Source: Tenacibaculum sp. MAR_2009_124
GTDB lineage: Bacteria > Bacteroidota > Bacteroidia > Flavobacteriales > Flavobacteriaceae
Reading direction: 5' to 3'
DNA length: 64,000 bases
Assembly: GCF_900105455.1 (NCBI RefSeq)
Contig: NZ_FNSF01000005.1
Coordinates: 1,116,001-1,180,000 of the forward strand
Shown: positions 31,460 through 41,349 of the stretch, in pieces
How positions within the stretch are numbered: the stretch's first letter is position 1
Layout: every line of letters starts with the position of its first letter
Translations under genes and position numbers: made by a program
Notes under the pieces: generated by a model
Told to the model about the DNA's origin: nothing
Databases searched by the model: none
The model's input: the letters and a program-made list of their open reading frames with translations, nothing else

Positions 31460-32737
31460 TTAACGGATCGATGGTACTGGTGCTGTATAGCCATTTTTTG
31501 TAATGTTTAGAGCGTTTTTTGGTTTGTTATTAGTTAGTAACAAAACAGCGGCCGCAATAGGTGCAGCATATGAGGTTCCACTACCAAAACTATAACGATT
31601 GTGCTTTTTATTCCAAGAAGGAAGTTTACCAGCAGGAAGCCAATAATCTATTTGTGATCCAAATCCAGAATTTTCCCATGGAGCATAATATATTCCTCTT
31701 CTTCCGATGAATCGAGAAAGCCCACCGATAACCTTTAAATTATCATTTCGAGTACTCCAAGAAGATTCAAAATAATGGTCTGTATCTAAATTTTGACTAG
31801 AGTTACCGGAAGCAATAGTACAAACAGCAACCTTCGATAATGATTTTAATGCTTTTTCAAATAACCTTAAACCTTTACGTTCTTCTTCTCCCCATAATGA
31901 TTCACCTTTAAATCCAGCACTAAAATTAAAAACCTCGCCAGGTTTGATGTTTTTTCTTACATAATCTAAAGCTTCTACCAAACCTGAAAAGCTGCTGGCG
32001 TCAGGTCTAATTAAAACGACGGTGGCACCGTGAGCGATTCCATGAATTCCTGTTCCATTTTTCTTTGCTGCGAGTATTGAAGCTACATGGTTTGCATGAG
32101 TAGAACTGTATGGATCCCCCCAACCAGAACTATTAAAAGATTTACTTCTGTTCCAATCAATATTAACTTCTCCATCTTTATAGTATCCATGAGGTTCATA
32201 TACCCAAACTGTTTTACCAGTTCCATTACCTGACCCTACTAAAGATACTGCCCAGGGCTGAACTTCTCCTGATGGAAGTGTAATGTTTCCATGTTCATCC
32301 ATTGAAGAACCATTGGCATTTCTTTTTGTAACGTTTTTTTTGTTAGATTCGAAATAATAAGGTTCTTCAGGAGCTTCTGAAATCTCTATGATATTATCCT
32401 TAACTACTGATTCTATTTTAGAATCTAGTCCAAACCTATTTGCAATGTTTTTTGAGGTTTTAAGAGTAAAACCTTTGAAAATACTGCTATACTCTTTAGA
32501 TATTTGTTGTTCGGTAATACCATATTGAGTGGTGAGATAGTTTTTTAAAGAAGGAATATCTTCTAAAACATTATCTTTAAAAACAACAATATAGTTTTGT
32601 TGTTGAGCTTCTTCTGTCGTTGTCATTATGCTACTATCCAAATCACTATCATTGGTCTCACAAGAGCCCATTGAAAGTAAACTTGCGGTAATTACTGTTG
32701 ACAATACAGCTCTTCTCAGTCTTTTAAAATTTTCCAT
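31460..32737 (-). CDS. S8 subtilisin-like lipoprotein with altered active site
   Basis: The 425-residue protein has a lipoprotein signal (LLSMGSC, Cys about 26), an I9-type propeptide (YIVVFKDNVLED to about 120) and a subtilase domain. His is in STHANHVASI (about 214), the oxyanion Asn in ASGNSS (about 312) and Ser in FGSGTSYAAP (about 389). The strand that normally carries the catalytic Asp (VxVxDTG) reads KTVWVYEPHGYY, so Glu181 stands where Asp is expected. The enzyme may be weakened, altered, or use another acid. It probably sits on the outer membrane facing outward or into the periplasm. Confidence 0.85.
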   Translation of the reverse strand: MENFKRLRRAVLSTVITASLLSMGSCETNDSDLDSSIMTTTEEAQQQNYIVVFKDNVLEDIPSLKNYLTTQYGITEQQISKEYSSIFKGFTLKTSKNIANRFGLDSKIESVVKDNIIEISEAPEEPYYFESNKKNVTKRNANGSSMDEHGNITLPSGEVQPWAVSLVGSGNGTGKTVWVYEPHGYYKDGEVNIDWNRSKSFNSSGWGDPYSSTHANHVASILAAKKNGTGIHGIAHGATVVLIRPDASSFSGLVEALDYVRKNIKPGEVFNFSAGFKGESLWGEEERKGLRLFEKALKSLSKVAVCTIASGNSSQNLDTDHYFESSWSTRNDNLKVIGGLSRFIGRRGIYYAPWENSGFGSQIDYWLPAGKLPSWNKKHNRYSFGSGTSYAAPIAAAVLLLTNNKPKNALNITKNGYTAPVPSIR

Positions 32738-33205
32738 TTAATTTTAATTAAGTTATTTGCAGCGAAGCTAATTATTTTAATTAAATCTAAATAAATTCAT
32801 TTTTGCGTTTTTAACAATTTGTCTTCTAATTTGATAAAAGGACAGTAAAAAAGGGATATTATTATCGATTCTTACAAAATAGGGGTAAGTGTTGAGCTAT
32901 TTTGTTTTTTGGTGTATTATGATGATTCATAGTTTTTTAAAAATGAATAAATCATAGCTTTTCTCATGATTTCACTTTTAGAAAGTGATTAAAAGTTTTT
33001 TCATTATTCACATATTGTTTTCTCGGGGATTGGAACAGGTTTAGCGTTTTCATAAAGTAAATAATCTTTTAAAGATAAAAACATGAACAACTTTGATAGG
33101 GGACTTAAAAAAGATTATTTTTATAGTAAATTACTCTTTACTCTAAGAAGTTAGAGGAAATACAAGTAGTTGGTTATGTAAAATTGTAAACTTACTTTAA
33201 TAACA
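32738..33205. other. 468-bp gap, divergent upstream region
   Basis: Separates the divergent subtilase and SDR genes and should hold both promoters. No open frame of note or strong hairpin was seen, and no exact TAnnTTTG box was located for either gene. Confidence 0.5.
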
Positions 33206-33961
33206 ATGATTAAAACAGCTTTTATTACTGGAGCTACCTCGGGAATAGGGAAAGCCACTGCAATACTTTTTGCTAAAAACTCTGTAAACTTAGTAATATG
33301 TGGAAGAAGGGAAAGTAAACTAAAAGAACTTAAGGAAGAGTTACAGCAGTATGCTCAAATACACACACTTCAGTTTGATGTTAGGAATAAAGAGGAAGTT
33401 CAAAAAGCTATTGAGAGTCTTCCAGAAGAATTTAAATCTATTGACTTGCTAGTTAATAATGCTGGAAATGCTCATGGGTTGAGCCCAATTCAGGATGGTA
33501 GCGTTGATGATTGGGATGCTATGATTGATGGCAATGTGAAAGGATTACTTTATGTTACCAAAGCGATCATGCCCGGAATGATAAAAAATAAAAAAGGATT
33601 TATTCTAAATATTGGTTCAATAGCGGCAAAGGAAGTATATCCAAATGGAAATGTTTATTGTGCCTCAAAATATGCAGTAGATGCATTGAATAAAGGTATG
33701 AGAATAGATTTAAACAAACATAATATAAGGGTGTGTGCAATTCATCCTGGGTTTGTAGAAACAGAATTCTCAGAAGTACGTTTCAAAGGAGATACCGAAA
33801 GAGCTGATAATGTTTACAAAGGGTATAAAGCACTTCAGTCTGAAGATATAGCAGATATTATTTACTTTGTAACCACAAGACCGTATCATGTTAATATTGA
33901 AGATTTAATTGTATATCCTACGGCACAGGCAAGTGCTACAATTATTAATAAAAATGTCTAA
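33206..33961 (+). CDS. SDR-family NAD(P)-dependent oxidoreductase
   Basis: Classical short-chain dehydrogenase of 251 residues. The cofactor loop is TGATSGIGKA, NNAGNAHG is the structural motif, the catalytic Ser is in ILNIGSIAAKE, and the Tyr-x-x-x-Lys is YCASK. It resembles E. coli YdfG (3-hydroxy acid dehydrogenase) in length and in the PGFVETEFSEVRF segment. The substrate is not certain. It overlaps the following aldo/keto reductase by 8 bp. Confidence 0.93.
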   Translation: MIKTAFITGATSGIGKATAILFAKNSVNLVICGRRESKLKELKEELQQYAQIHTLQFDVRNKEEVQKAIESLPEEFKSIDLLVNNAGNAHGLSPIQDGSVDDWDAMIDGNVKGLLYVTKAIMPGMIKNKKGFILNIGSIAAKEVYPNGNVYCASKYAVDALNKGMRIDLNKHNIRVCAIHPGFVETEFSEVRFKGDTERADNVYKGYKALQSEDIADIIYFVTTRPYHVNIEDLIVYPTAQASATIINKNV

Positions 33962-34820
33962 GTATTCAAAAACCATTGCAGGTTGCATGTCTTGGGGGCA
34001 ATGGGGAAAGAAACTCAGTACCCCCAAGATGGTGGATCTCATTCATTTTTGTATAGAAAACTCAATTACTACATTTGACCATGCCGATATTTATGGAGAT
34101 TATACTACAGAAGCTGAATTTGGAAAAGCGCTTAAAGAAAGTCATATAGTAAGGGAGAATATTCAACTGATTTCTAAATGCGGAATTCAATACATCGGAA
34201 AGTCTAGATCTAATAAAGTAAAGCATTATAATTATTCAAAAGAGTATATTGTTTGGAGTGTTGAAGAATCATTGAAAAACCTGCAAACGGAGTACCTCGA
34301 TTTATTGTTGTTACACAGACCAAGTCCGCTAATGAATCCTAAAGAAGTTTCTGAAGCAATACAGCAATTAAAAAATGAGGGAAAAATTAGAGACTTTGGA
34401 CTGTCTAATTTTACACCTAGTCAAACAGAACTAATTAAGAGTAAAGAGGAGGTATTAGTAAATCAGATTGAAGTTTCATTAACTCAATTTTCTGCAATGC
34501 TTGATGATAGCTTGCAATATATGCAGTTGAATAAAATACAACCAATGATATGGAGTCCGTTAGGGAAGTATTTTAAAGAAAAGAATGATCAAAATACTCG
34601 AATAAAAAACGAATTAGAAAATCTTTGTAAAAAATATGGGGTCACAGAGAGTCAATTATTGCTGGCTTGGTTATATAAACATCCAGTCAATATGATTCCT
34701 GTAATTGGAACCACAAACAAAGATAGAATCATTGAGTCAGTAAAAGCGCAATCAATAGAATTGGAATTGGAAGATTGGTTTGCTCTTTTGGTAGCGAGTC
34801 AAGGACATAAAGTACCTTAA
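33954..34820 (+). CDS. Aldo/keto reductase
   Basis: TIM-barrel NADPH-dependent reductase of 288 residues. The start at the ATG 33954 gives SKYSKTIAGCMSWGQWG and overlaps the SDR stop by 8 bp. Frames opening upstream are inside the SDR gene. Catalytic residues appear in TTFDHADIYGDY (Asp, Tyr), the Lys in LISKCGIQ and His in LLLLHRPSP. The cofactor-binding end is MIPVIGTTNKDRI. It resembles the YdhF oxidoreductase group. Coupling to the SDR and to the AlbA_2 gene after it (1-bp gap) makes a three-gene operon. Confidence 0.92.
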   Translation: MSKYSKTIAGCMSWGQWGKKLSTPKMVDLIHFCIENSITTFDHADIYGDYTTEAEFGKALKESHIVRENIQLISKCGIQYIGKSRSNKVKHYNYSKEYIVWSVEESLKNLQTEYLDLLLLHRPSPLMNPKEVSEAIQQLKNEGKIRDFGLSNFTPSQTELIKSKEEVLVNQIEVSLTQFSAMLDDSLQYMQLNKIQPMIWSPLGKYFKEKNDQNTRIKNELENLCKKYGVTESQLLLAWLYKHPVNMIPVIGTTNKDRIIESVKAQSIELELEDWFALLVASQGHKVP

Positions 34821-34821
34821 A

Positions 34822-35961
34822 ATGATTAATAAACGGCTTTTAATAAAGAGTTTGCTTTCTAAGAATGATGAGAATAGCTTTTACGATAAAAAGCAAAAAT
34901 TATCGCTTCAATCAAGAGAAAGCAAGGCGAAATTTATAAAGCATGTTTGTGCCTTATCCAATTCAAACCCAGACAACAATTCTTACATTGTTATTGGGGT
35001 TGAAGATGAGGAAAACAAAATTGTTGGAGTAGATTTTTTTGATGATAGTAAAATTCAGAACTTAGTAAATGCCTATCTAATAAATCCTCCAAAAATCAGT
35101 TATGAAAATGTTCATTTTCCAAGATTACCTCGTTATAAAGTCGTTGGACTCGTAACTATTTATCCAAATAAAGAGATTACTTCTCTCTCCAAAACAGCAT
35201 GGAAATACCCCAAAAAAACCATATTTTACAGAATAGGAAGTAATTCTATTCCTTTCGAGGGAAATTTCATTCTCAAAAACACAAATAAACCCATTGTTCG
35301 CGCTATTGAAAAACATGCAGGAAATAATATAGAACTTACTTTGAATGGAGTTTTTGATTTTTTCAATAGACATAAAAAGGAATACAATCCGCAATACAAA
35401 GTTTTTAGTGAGCAATTCGTTTTGTGTTGGGCCGGGAAGAAATCAAAATTTAATGGTGAAGAATATTATTCAAGAGTCGATATTGAGTTGATTAATGAGC
35501 AAGTACGTCTGTTTTATTCGAATTTAGACGATGTGAAAATTTCATATAATGAAAACTCTTTTATTATAACGGAATACATTTTGCTTGGAATTGACAAAGA
35601 ACATAAACACTATCCCCTAGAGAAAACAGTTATTCATTTTAAAGAAAATGGAATTCATGATATAGCTACTGAGTTTTTATTTGAGTCACCGAAATTCAAT
35701 AAAAAAGTGTTGTATCATATTTATAATAATAACAATGCGATAATTTCAAAAATTGAAAAGGAAATACCGCTATCAGTATCAGAACATGAAGATGTACTTA
35801 AGTTACCTACTTCATATTTAATTTGCTATCTGAATGGATTTTTAGAGGCAGAAGAAAATTTGAAAAAAGCAAAAAAGTATATACGAAGTTTGGAGGATAA
35901 AAAAACCTATATAGAATTTAAGGAAGTTTTACGAGTATTAAGGAAAGTGAAATATAAATAA
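34822..35961 (+). CDS. AlbA_2-domain (Schlafen-type) ATP-binding protein
   Basis: The 379-residue protein has an N-terminal AlbA_2 domain: SLQSRESKAKFIKHVCALSN, NSYIVIGVEDEENKIVGV, and the later FYRIGSNSIP. The remaining ~200 residues are unassigned and end in a helical, Lys-rich segment. AlbA_2 proteins are linked to nucleic-acid binding or ATPase activity, often with regulatory roles, but this one's role is unknown. It follows the aldo/keto reductase with no spacer to speak of. Confidence 0.82.
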   Translation: MINKRLLIKSLLSKNDENSFYDKKQKLSLQSRESKAKFIKHVCALSNSNPDNNSYIVIGVEDEENKIVGVDFFDDSKIQNLVNAYLINPPKISYENVHFPRLPRYKVVGLVTIYPNKEITSLSKTAWKYPKKTIFYRIGSNSIPFEGNFILKNTNKPIVRAIEKHAGNNIELTLNGVFDFFNRHKKEYNPQYKVFSEQFVLCWAGKKSKFNGEEYYSRVDIELINEQVRLFYSNLDDVKISYNENSFIITEYILLGIDKEHKHYPLEKTVIHFKENGIHDIATEFLFESPKFNKKVLYHIYNNNNAIISKIEKEIPLSVSEHEDVLKLPTSYLICYLNGFLEAEENLKKAKKYIRSLEDKKTYIEFKEVLRVLRKVKYK

Positions 35962-36000
35962 AGCGCCAATAACATAGTTTTATCGACGCTTGTTTTTGTT
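35961..36000 (+). terminator. Terminator between convergent genes
   Basis: AAGCGCCAATAA and TTATCGACGCTT pair with two mismatches, followed by TGTTTTTGTTT. Confidence 0.55.
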
Positions 36001-36545
36001 TATTTATCTCGCTTATAATAAGCTACAATACTTGCTTTGGCAAGAGTACTACTATTTAAATAATATCCTACAACCGCTGGATTTGTTTTTGCATTGAGTT
36101 TTAAAGTTTCTTTATTCAATGCATATACAGTAATAATATATTGATGGAAACCATGGCCTTCAGGAGGACAAGGACCTCCATAGCCTTGAGTGCCATAGTC
36201 CGTAATACTTTGAATTACTTCTTTAGGTAGTAGGTTTAAATTTATATTTCCAGCATTGTTAGGAATAGAATTTATGCTCGTAGGAATGTCAAAAACAAGC
36301 CAATGCCACCATCCACTTCCTGTCGGAGCATCTGGGTCGTACATGGTAATTGCGAAACTTTTAGTTTCCATAGGTGCATTTTTCCAAGATAGTTGAGGAG
36401 ATTCATTGTTTCCAGAGCATCCAAAACCACTGAATTCTTGGTTTTTAGTCACTTGTCCCCCTAAATCTGAACTTGTAAGTGTAAAGGTGTTTTGTCCTAC
36501 TAAAGAGGCCGTAGCAAGCAATAGAATAAGTGTTAATTGTTTCAT
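36000..36545 (-). CDS. YbhB/YbcL (PEBP) family protein, secreted
   Basis: Phosphatidylethanolamine-binding-protein fold of 181 residues with signal peptide MKQLTLILLLATASLVGQ. The frame opens at 36605, but the ATG at 36545 gives the proper signal peptide. Ligand-pocket motifs seen are MYDPDAPTGSGWWHWLVFDI and YGGPCPPEGHGFHQYIITVYAL. Function in bacteria is unclear. Single gene, convergent with the AlbA_2 gene. Confidence 0.9.
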   Translation of the reverse strand: MKQLTLILLLATASLVGQNTFTLTSSDLGGQVTKNQEFSGFGCSGNNESPQLSWKNAPMETKSFAITMYDPDAPTGSGWWHWLVFDIPTSINSIPNNAGNINLNLLPKEVIQSITDYGTQGYGGPCPPEGHGFHQYIITVYALNKETLKLNAKTNPAVVGYYLNSSTLAKASIVAYYKRDK

Positions 36546-36792
36546 GTGTTTATATTTATTGTTTCTCAATCGTGGCATGCAACCTTTGATGTAAAAAATA
36601 ATCATTTCGTTGTGTGTTAATAATTATTTTGAACATGTCGGTTTCATTGAATTTTAAGTTATTTTATTTAAATAAAGCTTTTTTCTTATCGTCTTAATTG
36701 AAAGATATAGTTTCCTCTTAATGACAGTACAAAGTTAATTGGAATTCAAAATAAAAAGGATGTGAATTAGTTCAAAAAGTATTGGAGAAAGC

Positions 36793-37629
36793 TCAATTTG
36801 ATTGAAATTGCTTGGGTGTTTGTCCAAACCTAATTTTAAAGGCTTGTACGAAGCTCGATAGACTTTCATAGCCTATTTCATGGTAAATTTCGGAGGCTCT
36901 TTTTTGTTCGTTTTTAAGTAAGAAAGCAGCGTATTCAAATCGTTTTTCTTGAAACCATTTTATAGGCGATTCTTGAAAGTGTTTTTCAAACTCTCGTTTA
37001 AAAGTTGAAATACTCATATTTGATAAAAAAGCAAGTTCGGCTAAAGTTAATTTCTTGTGCTTATTTGTTTCTACAGTGTTTAAGAAATCATTGCTTTTGT
37101 GATTGCCATTTTTAATAATTGAAGATAAAAAACTGGTTCCATAAGTTTCTACTAAATACAACATAAGTTCTTCAAATTTTAGAATAGTAAGATGTTGTTG
37201 CGTTTTTGAAGGTAGCGTTAAAGTATATTGCAAACCTTGAATGTAGTTCTTTAGAAACAGATCTTTTTGAAAGGAATGGATCAATTTTTGATCGTTGTTT
37301 TTAATATTTTTTAAATCATATTTTCTAATGAAATTTAAAATAACATCATCAGAAAAAAAGAGAAGGATACTTTGATATTTTTTTTGAGTATTCGAGAGCT
37401 TCTCAGTCATTAAACAATACCCCGAATTCATTAATAAGAAGCTGGAATTATCAATTGAAACTGTGTTGTTGCTAGAGATAACCTCCTTGTTTCCTTCTAT
37501 TAAAAAGCTAAAAGTATTCTGTGTTAGTTGAATTTGCTGTTTAGAAATTTCTTGAGTACTCTTATAATTGTATAGTGAAACCTCAGAGGATTCAATATTT
37601 AATTCTTTAGGTAGCGAAATTGTAGTCAT
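36793..37629 (-). CDS. AraC-family transcriptional regulator
   Basis: The 278-residue protein has an N-terminal cupin-like ligand domain (about 1-150) and a C-terminal double helix-turn-helix: LTLAELAFLSNMSISTFKREF and ASEIYHEIGYESLSSFVQAF, then KIRFGQTPKQF. Ligand and targets are unknown. It is not obviously coupled to a neighbour. The PEBP gene downstream is on the same strand after a 248-bp gap and could be a target. Confidence 0.92.
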   Translation of the reverse strand: MTTISLPKELNIESSEVSLYNYKSTQEISKQQIQLTQNTFSFLIEGNKEVISSNNTVSIDNSSFLLMNSGYCLMTEKLSNTQKKYQSILLFFSDDVILNFIRKYDLKNIKNNDQKLIHSFQKDLFLKNYIQGLQYTLTLPSKTQQHLTILKFEELMLYLVETYGTSFLSSIIKNGNHKSNDFLNTVETNKHKKLTLAELAFLSNMSISTFKREFEKHFQESPIKWFQEKRFEYAAFLLKNEQKRASEIYHEIGYESLSSFVQAFKIRFGQTPKQFQSN

Positions 37630-37835
37630 TATAAAAGCAGAAAGTCTATAGCGAATGTAGTCAATATCCGAAGTTTAAACAAGCTCTCATTCGCATTCAT
37701 AAAGAAGTTAAGAACGATATGACACCAAGATTAAGCGTGAATATAGTATAAATTACTTTAACGTGAGTTGGATATAAAACCATTGCTTTATTTGCAAGTA
37801 AATTCACTTCCTTCTTGCGTCGAATTTAGATTACT

Positions 37836-39035
37836 TTAGATAAACGAAAGTTTAGAAAAGGATTTATTTAGGATTTTTTGGTCGTCAACCCCAAGCCATT
37901 TATCTAAGATAGTAGCATAAACTTCCCTAAAATCTATTGTGTATTTAAGGTCGCCATTATTGTCTAAGTCATCAAGTTTTGAAAGCTCGTTATAGATTCC
38001 AGATTGTTTTAAATTTTCGCCAATAACAAAAACATTGTTTGCGGCTCCATGGTCGGTGCCATTTGCTGCGTTTTGTTGTACCCTTCTTCCAAATTCTGAG
38101 AATGTTAAAATAAGAGTGTCTTCAAAAGTGTTTTGATCCATTAAATCATTAATAAAACAGGAGATACTTTCTGCATAAGTTTCAAGCAAGCGGGATTGTT
38201 TGTTGACTTGATTCACATGGGTGTCAAAACCAGTTAACGCTGCATAATATACCTGGGTATCTAAGCCTGAGTTAATAAAATCAGCAATGGTTTTTAATTG
38301 TTTTCCAAAAACATTTTGAGGATAGGTTTTACTGGAAGATTTAGCATTGCTTTTTTCATAGATATATTTAGCCGATGATGTAGCATTAATCATAGTGTTA
38401 TATAAATAACCAAGATTGTGTTCATTAAGATGCGTATCATCATAACTTTGCAAAACATCTGAGAAAAAAGGTTGTTTTAATGATTGGTAAAAGAGTTTAG
38501 GATTGGTAATAGCCAAACCATTTTGTTCATTTCCTTTAAGCATTAACGATAAACTTTCGTCTACCTCAATTGCATTGAAAGGTTGAGAATTGGTTGCATC
38601 AAGAAAGCGGCCTATCCAACCGCTTTGAAGATATTCATTGCTATTGCTTGCAGTTTGCCATATATCAGTAGATCTGAAATGTGATCGATTTGGATTTGGA
38701 TACCCTACATTATTTATAATACTTAAATAGCCCTGATCATATAATTTCTTTAATGGAGTTAGTTTTGAATGCAAGCCAATTTCATCGTTTAACTTTAGGA
38801 GCCCCGATTTGGAAATGGCGATATTTTGCCGTTTTTGATAGTAGATATCATTTCTAAAAGGAACAACTGTATTTAAGCCATCATTGCCACCTTTCAATTG
38901 AATGATTACTAGTTTTTTATGGTTAAAAAGCTTTGTAGCGTTTTGACTAAAAGCCTGAATGAATTGAGGAATAAAGAATAATCCACCAGTGGCGATAGGT
39001 GTTTTTTTTATAAAATCTCGTCTGTTCATGCTCAT
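37836..39035 (-). CDS. DUF1501 family protein, Tat-type signal
   Basis: The 399-residue protein begins MSMNRRDFIKK, a twin-arginine signal. The body has the sulfatase-like alkaline-phosphatase-fold signatures of DUF1501: VIIQLKGGNDGLNTVVPF, RSHFRSTDIWQTAS, LILTFSEFGRRVQQN and GTDHGAANNVFVIG. The family nearly always pairs with DUF1800, encoded 6 bp upstream. Function unknown; exported. Confidence 0.92.
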   Translation of the reverse strand: MSMNRRDFIKKTPIATGGLFFIPQFIQAFSQNATKLFNHKKLVIIQLKGGNDGLNTVVPFRNDIYYQKRQNIAISKSGLLKLNDEIGLHSKLTPLKKLYDQGYLSIINNVGYPNPNRSHFRSTDIWQTASNSNEYLQSGWIGRFLDATNSQPFNAIEVDESLSLMLKGNEQNGLAITNPKLFYQSLKQPFFSDVLQSYDDTHLNEHNLGYLYNTMINATSSAKYIYEKSNAKSSSKTYPQNVFGKQLKTIADFINSGLDTQVYYAALTGFDTHVNQVNKQSRLLETYAESISCFINDLMDQNTFEDTLILTFSEFGRRVQQNAANGTDHGAANNVFVIGENLKQSGIYNELSKLDDLDNNGDLKYTIDFREVYATILDKWLGVDDQKILNKSFSKLSFI

Positions 39036-39041
39036 AATTTT

Positions 39042-40415
39042 TTAACAAAGTTGGTACTCAGGAAGTGATAATAATTGGATACAGAAATCTCTTTTTGAAA
39101 CGTGTTTGCTTCTTTCAAGAAATTCCAAAGTTCCGTTGTTTATCGGACTTGTAATTAGTTGATGTATTAATTCCTGCTTATTGTTTGTTGGGTAATTCTT
39201 ATTGAATGTATTCCAGTCAGTTTTTGTTTTGATAAAAGCTTTTCTTCTCAACCTTCTTTTCGCTAGGTTGTTAGCGTCGTCTTTTAAATGGCCTTTATCT
39301 GAATAACTTATTTCAGCATTATTTAGTAGTACCGAAGGTAAACGAAGTCGTGTTACAATGGTATTGCTATCAATCCATGCTTTTCCTGTTTTCCATCCCG
39401 CAACATTTGGAGGAAAAAGTAGTAGTTGTCCAAGCAATCGTTGAATTAATAATTCTTGTTTTTGTTTTTCAAGCACAAACGGAATAGTTGTATGTAACCC
39501 AATAAGCAACTCGATAGGGGATTTAATTTTAATCCCAATGTTTACTGTATGATAAAACCAATCTGAATTTAGAACATGACGCATTAATTCTTGAATATCA
39601 TAACTTGGATAAAAGGCGTTTGCCATTTCCTCAACATGTTTTGAGTTTATCGTTTCATTGACAAAGTATTTGTAAATTTTTTTGCAAATAAACAAAGCAC
39701 ATTGTTTTTGATCTAAAATAATGTCGATGATATCGTCTCCATTGAAATTGCCAGTTTTTCCAAAGAAAGTTTTCTCCCCATAATCGTGTTGTCTTCTTCT
39801 CAGAATAAATTCACCAGAAAATTTGTGATTATATCCGGTAAAAGCTCTGGCGCTTTCTTTGATGTCTTTTTCTGAATAATTCCCTTGGCCAAGAGTAAAT
39901 AGTTCCATGAGTTCTCGGGCAAAGTTTTCGTTAGGACTTTTCTTTCTATTTTGTTTATTATTCAAATACTTCAACATTGTAGGCTCCTTTGAAATAGCTT
40001 TTACAAAAGTTCTAAAATTTCCAAGTGCGTGTTCCCGAAGTGTATTGTTATATTGCTCAGCGAAAAGAATGTTTTTGTCTTGACATACAAAATGATTTGC
40101 CCAAAAGAGTGTCATTTTTTCTCTTAATAACTCATTTGGATAACAAAGTCTTTCAAGCCATGCATGATTGAATTCCCTGATTTTTTTACGACTTATTTTT
40201 ACTAATTCTGATCTACGAGATTTGCTTTTCACATCATCTCGTGTAATACCTCTAAGAAAAGAAGTGTCTATTTTTAAAGGGGTGTATTTAGAAGAAGCCA
40301 GAAAAAGAGTATCAAGGATTTGTCTTTTAGATAAATCCTTGATGTTATGGAGTTGTTTCGGAGTAATCCCAAAACCAATTCTGTTGTATAAATGCTGTAT
40401 GTCTTTTACTTCCAT
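39042..40415 (-). CDS. DUF1800 family protein
   Basis: The 457-residue protein shows LYNRIGFGITPKQLHNI at the N-terminus, MTLFWANHFVC, the long NENFARELMELFTLGQGNYS and FLFPPNVAGWKTGKAWIDSN-type blocks that define DUF1800. No clear signal peptide. It is followed by the DUF1501 partner 6 bp downstream, so the two are cotranscribed and probably act together in the envelope. Function unknown. Confidence 0.92.
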   Translation of the reverse strand: MEVKDIQHLYNRIGFGITPKQLHNIKDLSKRQILDTLFLASSKYTPLKIDTSFLRGITRDDVKSKSRRSELVKISRKKIREFNHAWLERLCYPNELLREKMTLFWANHFVCQDKNILFAEQYNNTLREHALGNFRTFVKAISKEPTMLKYLNNKQNRKKSPNENFARELMELFTLGQGNYSEKDIKESARAFTGYNHKFSGEFILRRRQHDYGEKTFFGKTGNFNGDDIIDIILDQKQCALFICKKIYKYFVNETINSKHVEEMANAFYPSYDIQELMRHVLNSDWFYHTVNIGIKIKSPIELLIGLHTTIPFVLEKQKQELLIQRLLGQLLLFPPNVAGWKTGKAWIDSNTIVTRLRLPSVLLNNAEISYSDKGHLKDDANNLAKRRLRRKAFIKTKTDWNTFNKNYPTNNKQELIHQLITSPINNGTLEFLERSKHVSKRDFCIQLLSLPEYQLC

Positions 40416-40520
40416 ATGTATAAGACATAGTTTTTGACAAAAAGTTTAATAACAGTACGATAATCTTTTAGTAAACCTTTTATGGTAATTTTAATTGGTA
40501 ATTGGTAATTGGTATAATGT

Positions 40521-41282
40521 TTATTCTAACATGGCAACTACTCTGGCTGGTGCGGCAGAAGCACCTACTATTTTTAACGGAAATACGGCTACTTTGAAAC
40601 CAGTTAAAGGTAATGCGTCAAGATTTACTAATTGTTCCATATGACAGTACTCTTTATCTTTTCCAACCAAATGAGCTTCCCAAAATAATTCAGCATTATT
40701 GGTTTCTTTCGCTTTTTGAATGAGGTAAGGAAGTGGTAAATCCCAGCCCCAAGAATCAATTCCCATTACTTTGATTTCTTTGTCAATTAACCATTCAGTT
40801 GCTTTGGCGCTCATTCCTGTTCCTATTTTAGGAAAGTCTTTGGTACCGTTAAATTTATCGCGGCCCGTTTTTATTAGAACAATCATGTTTGGTTTTAAAG
40901 AGAGTTCATTATCCTTCAAAAATTGTTCGATATCTTCTACGGTAATAGGGTCGAAGTCAACTTTATGTTTCATGTCTATCACAATTCCATCTCCATAACA
41001 CCAGTCTAAAGGGATTTCATCAATGGTTTTCGATTTCTCTCCATTTGTAGTTGGTGAATAATGCCAAGGAGCATCGATATGAGTAGTAGAATGTACTCCC
41101 ATTTTCTGTATGGTATCATCGGCCCAGCCAGTAAAATTTTTAGGAAATAGTTTGAAAGGAAGTCCCAATATTCTGATCAGCCATTTTGCTTTATGATGAG
41201 GTTTGTGTTTGATTTTAACCTTCATAAACCAAGGATCCTGTTTGTTATACTGTATAGGTTTCGATAAATCGATAATTTTCAT
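40521..41282 (-). CDS. Cyclase-family metal-dependent hydrolase
   Basis: The 253-residue protein is of the kynurenine-formamidase/cyclase superfamily. The metal motif HSTTHIDAPWHYS (HxGTHxDxPxH type) is near residue 78. Further family motifs are GIVIDMKHKV, LIKTGRDKF and KVMGIDSWGWD. Substrate unknown; no tryptophan-degradation genes are near it. Cytosolic. Confidence 0.88.
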   Translation of the reverse strand: MKIIDLSKPIQYNKQDPWFMKVKIKHKPHHKAKWLIRILGLPFKLFPKNFTGWADDTIQKMGVHSTTHIDAPWHYSPTTNGEKSKTIDEIPLDWCYGDGIVIDMKHKVDFDPITVEDIEQFLKDNELSLKPNMIVLIKTGRDKFNGTKDFPKIGTGMSAKATEWLIDKEIKVMGIDSWGWDLPLPYLIQKAKETNNAELFWEAHLVGKDKEYCHMEQLVNLDALPLTGFKVAVFPLKIVGASAAPARVVAMLE

Positions 41283-41314
41283 GAGAAGGAATTTAGTTTA
41301 GAAACAAAAGTAAA

Positions 41315-41345
41315 ATAAAAACCCCCACTTTGCAGTGAGGGTTTG
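41315..41345 (-). terminator. Terminator after the GH92 gene
   Basis: AAACCC-CCACT and AGTGAGGGTTT pair around TTGC. On the minus strand TTTTTATTTTA follows. Confidence 0.75.
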
Positions 41346-41349
41346 TGTT

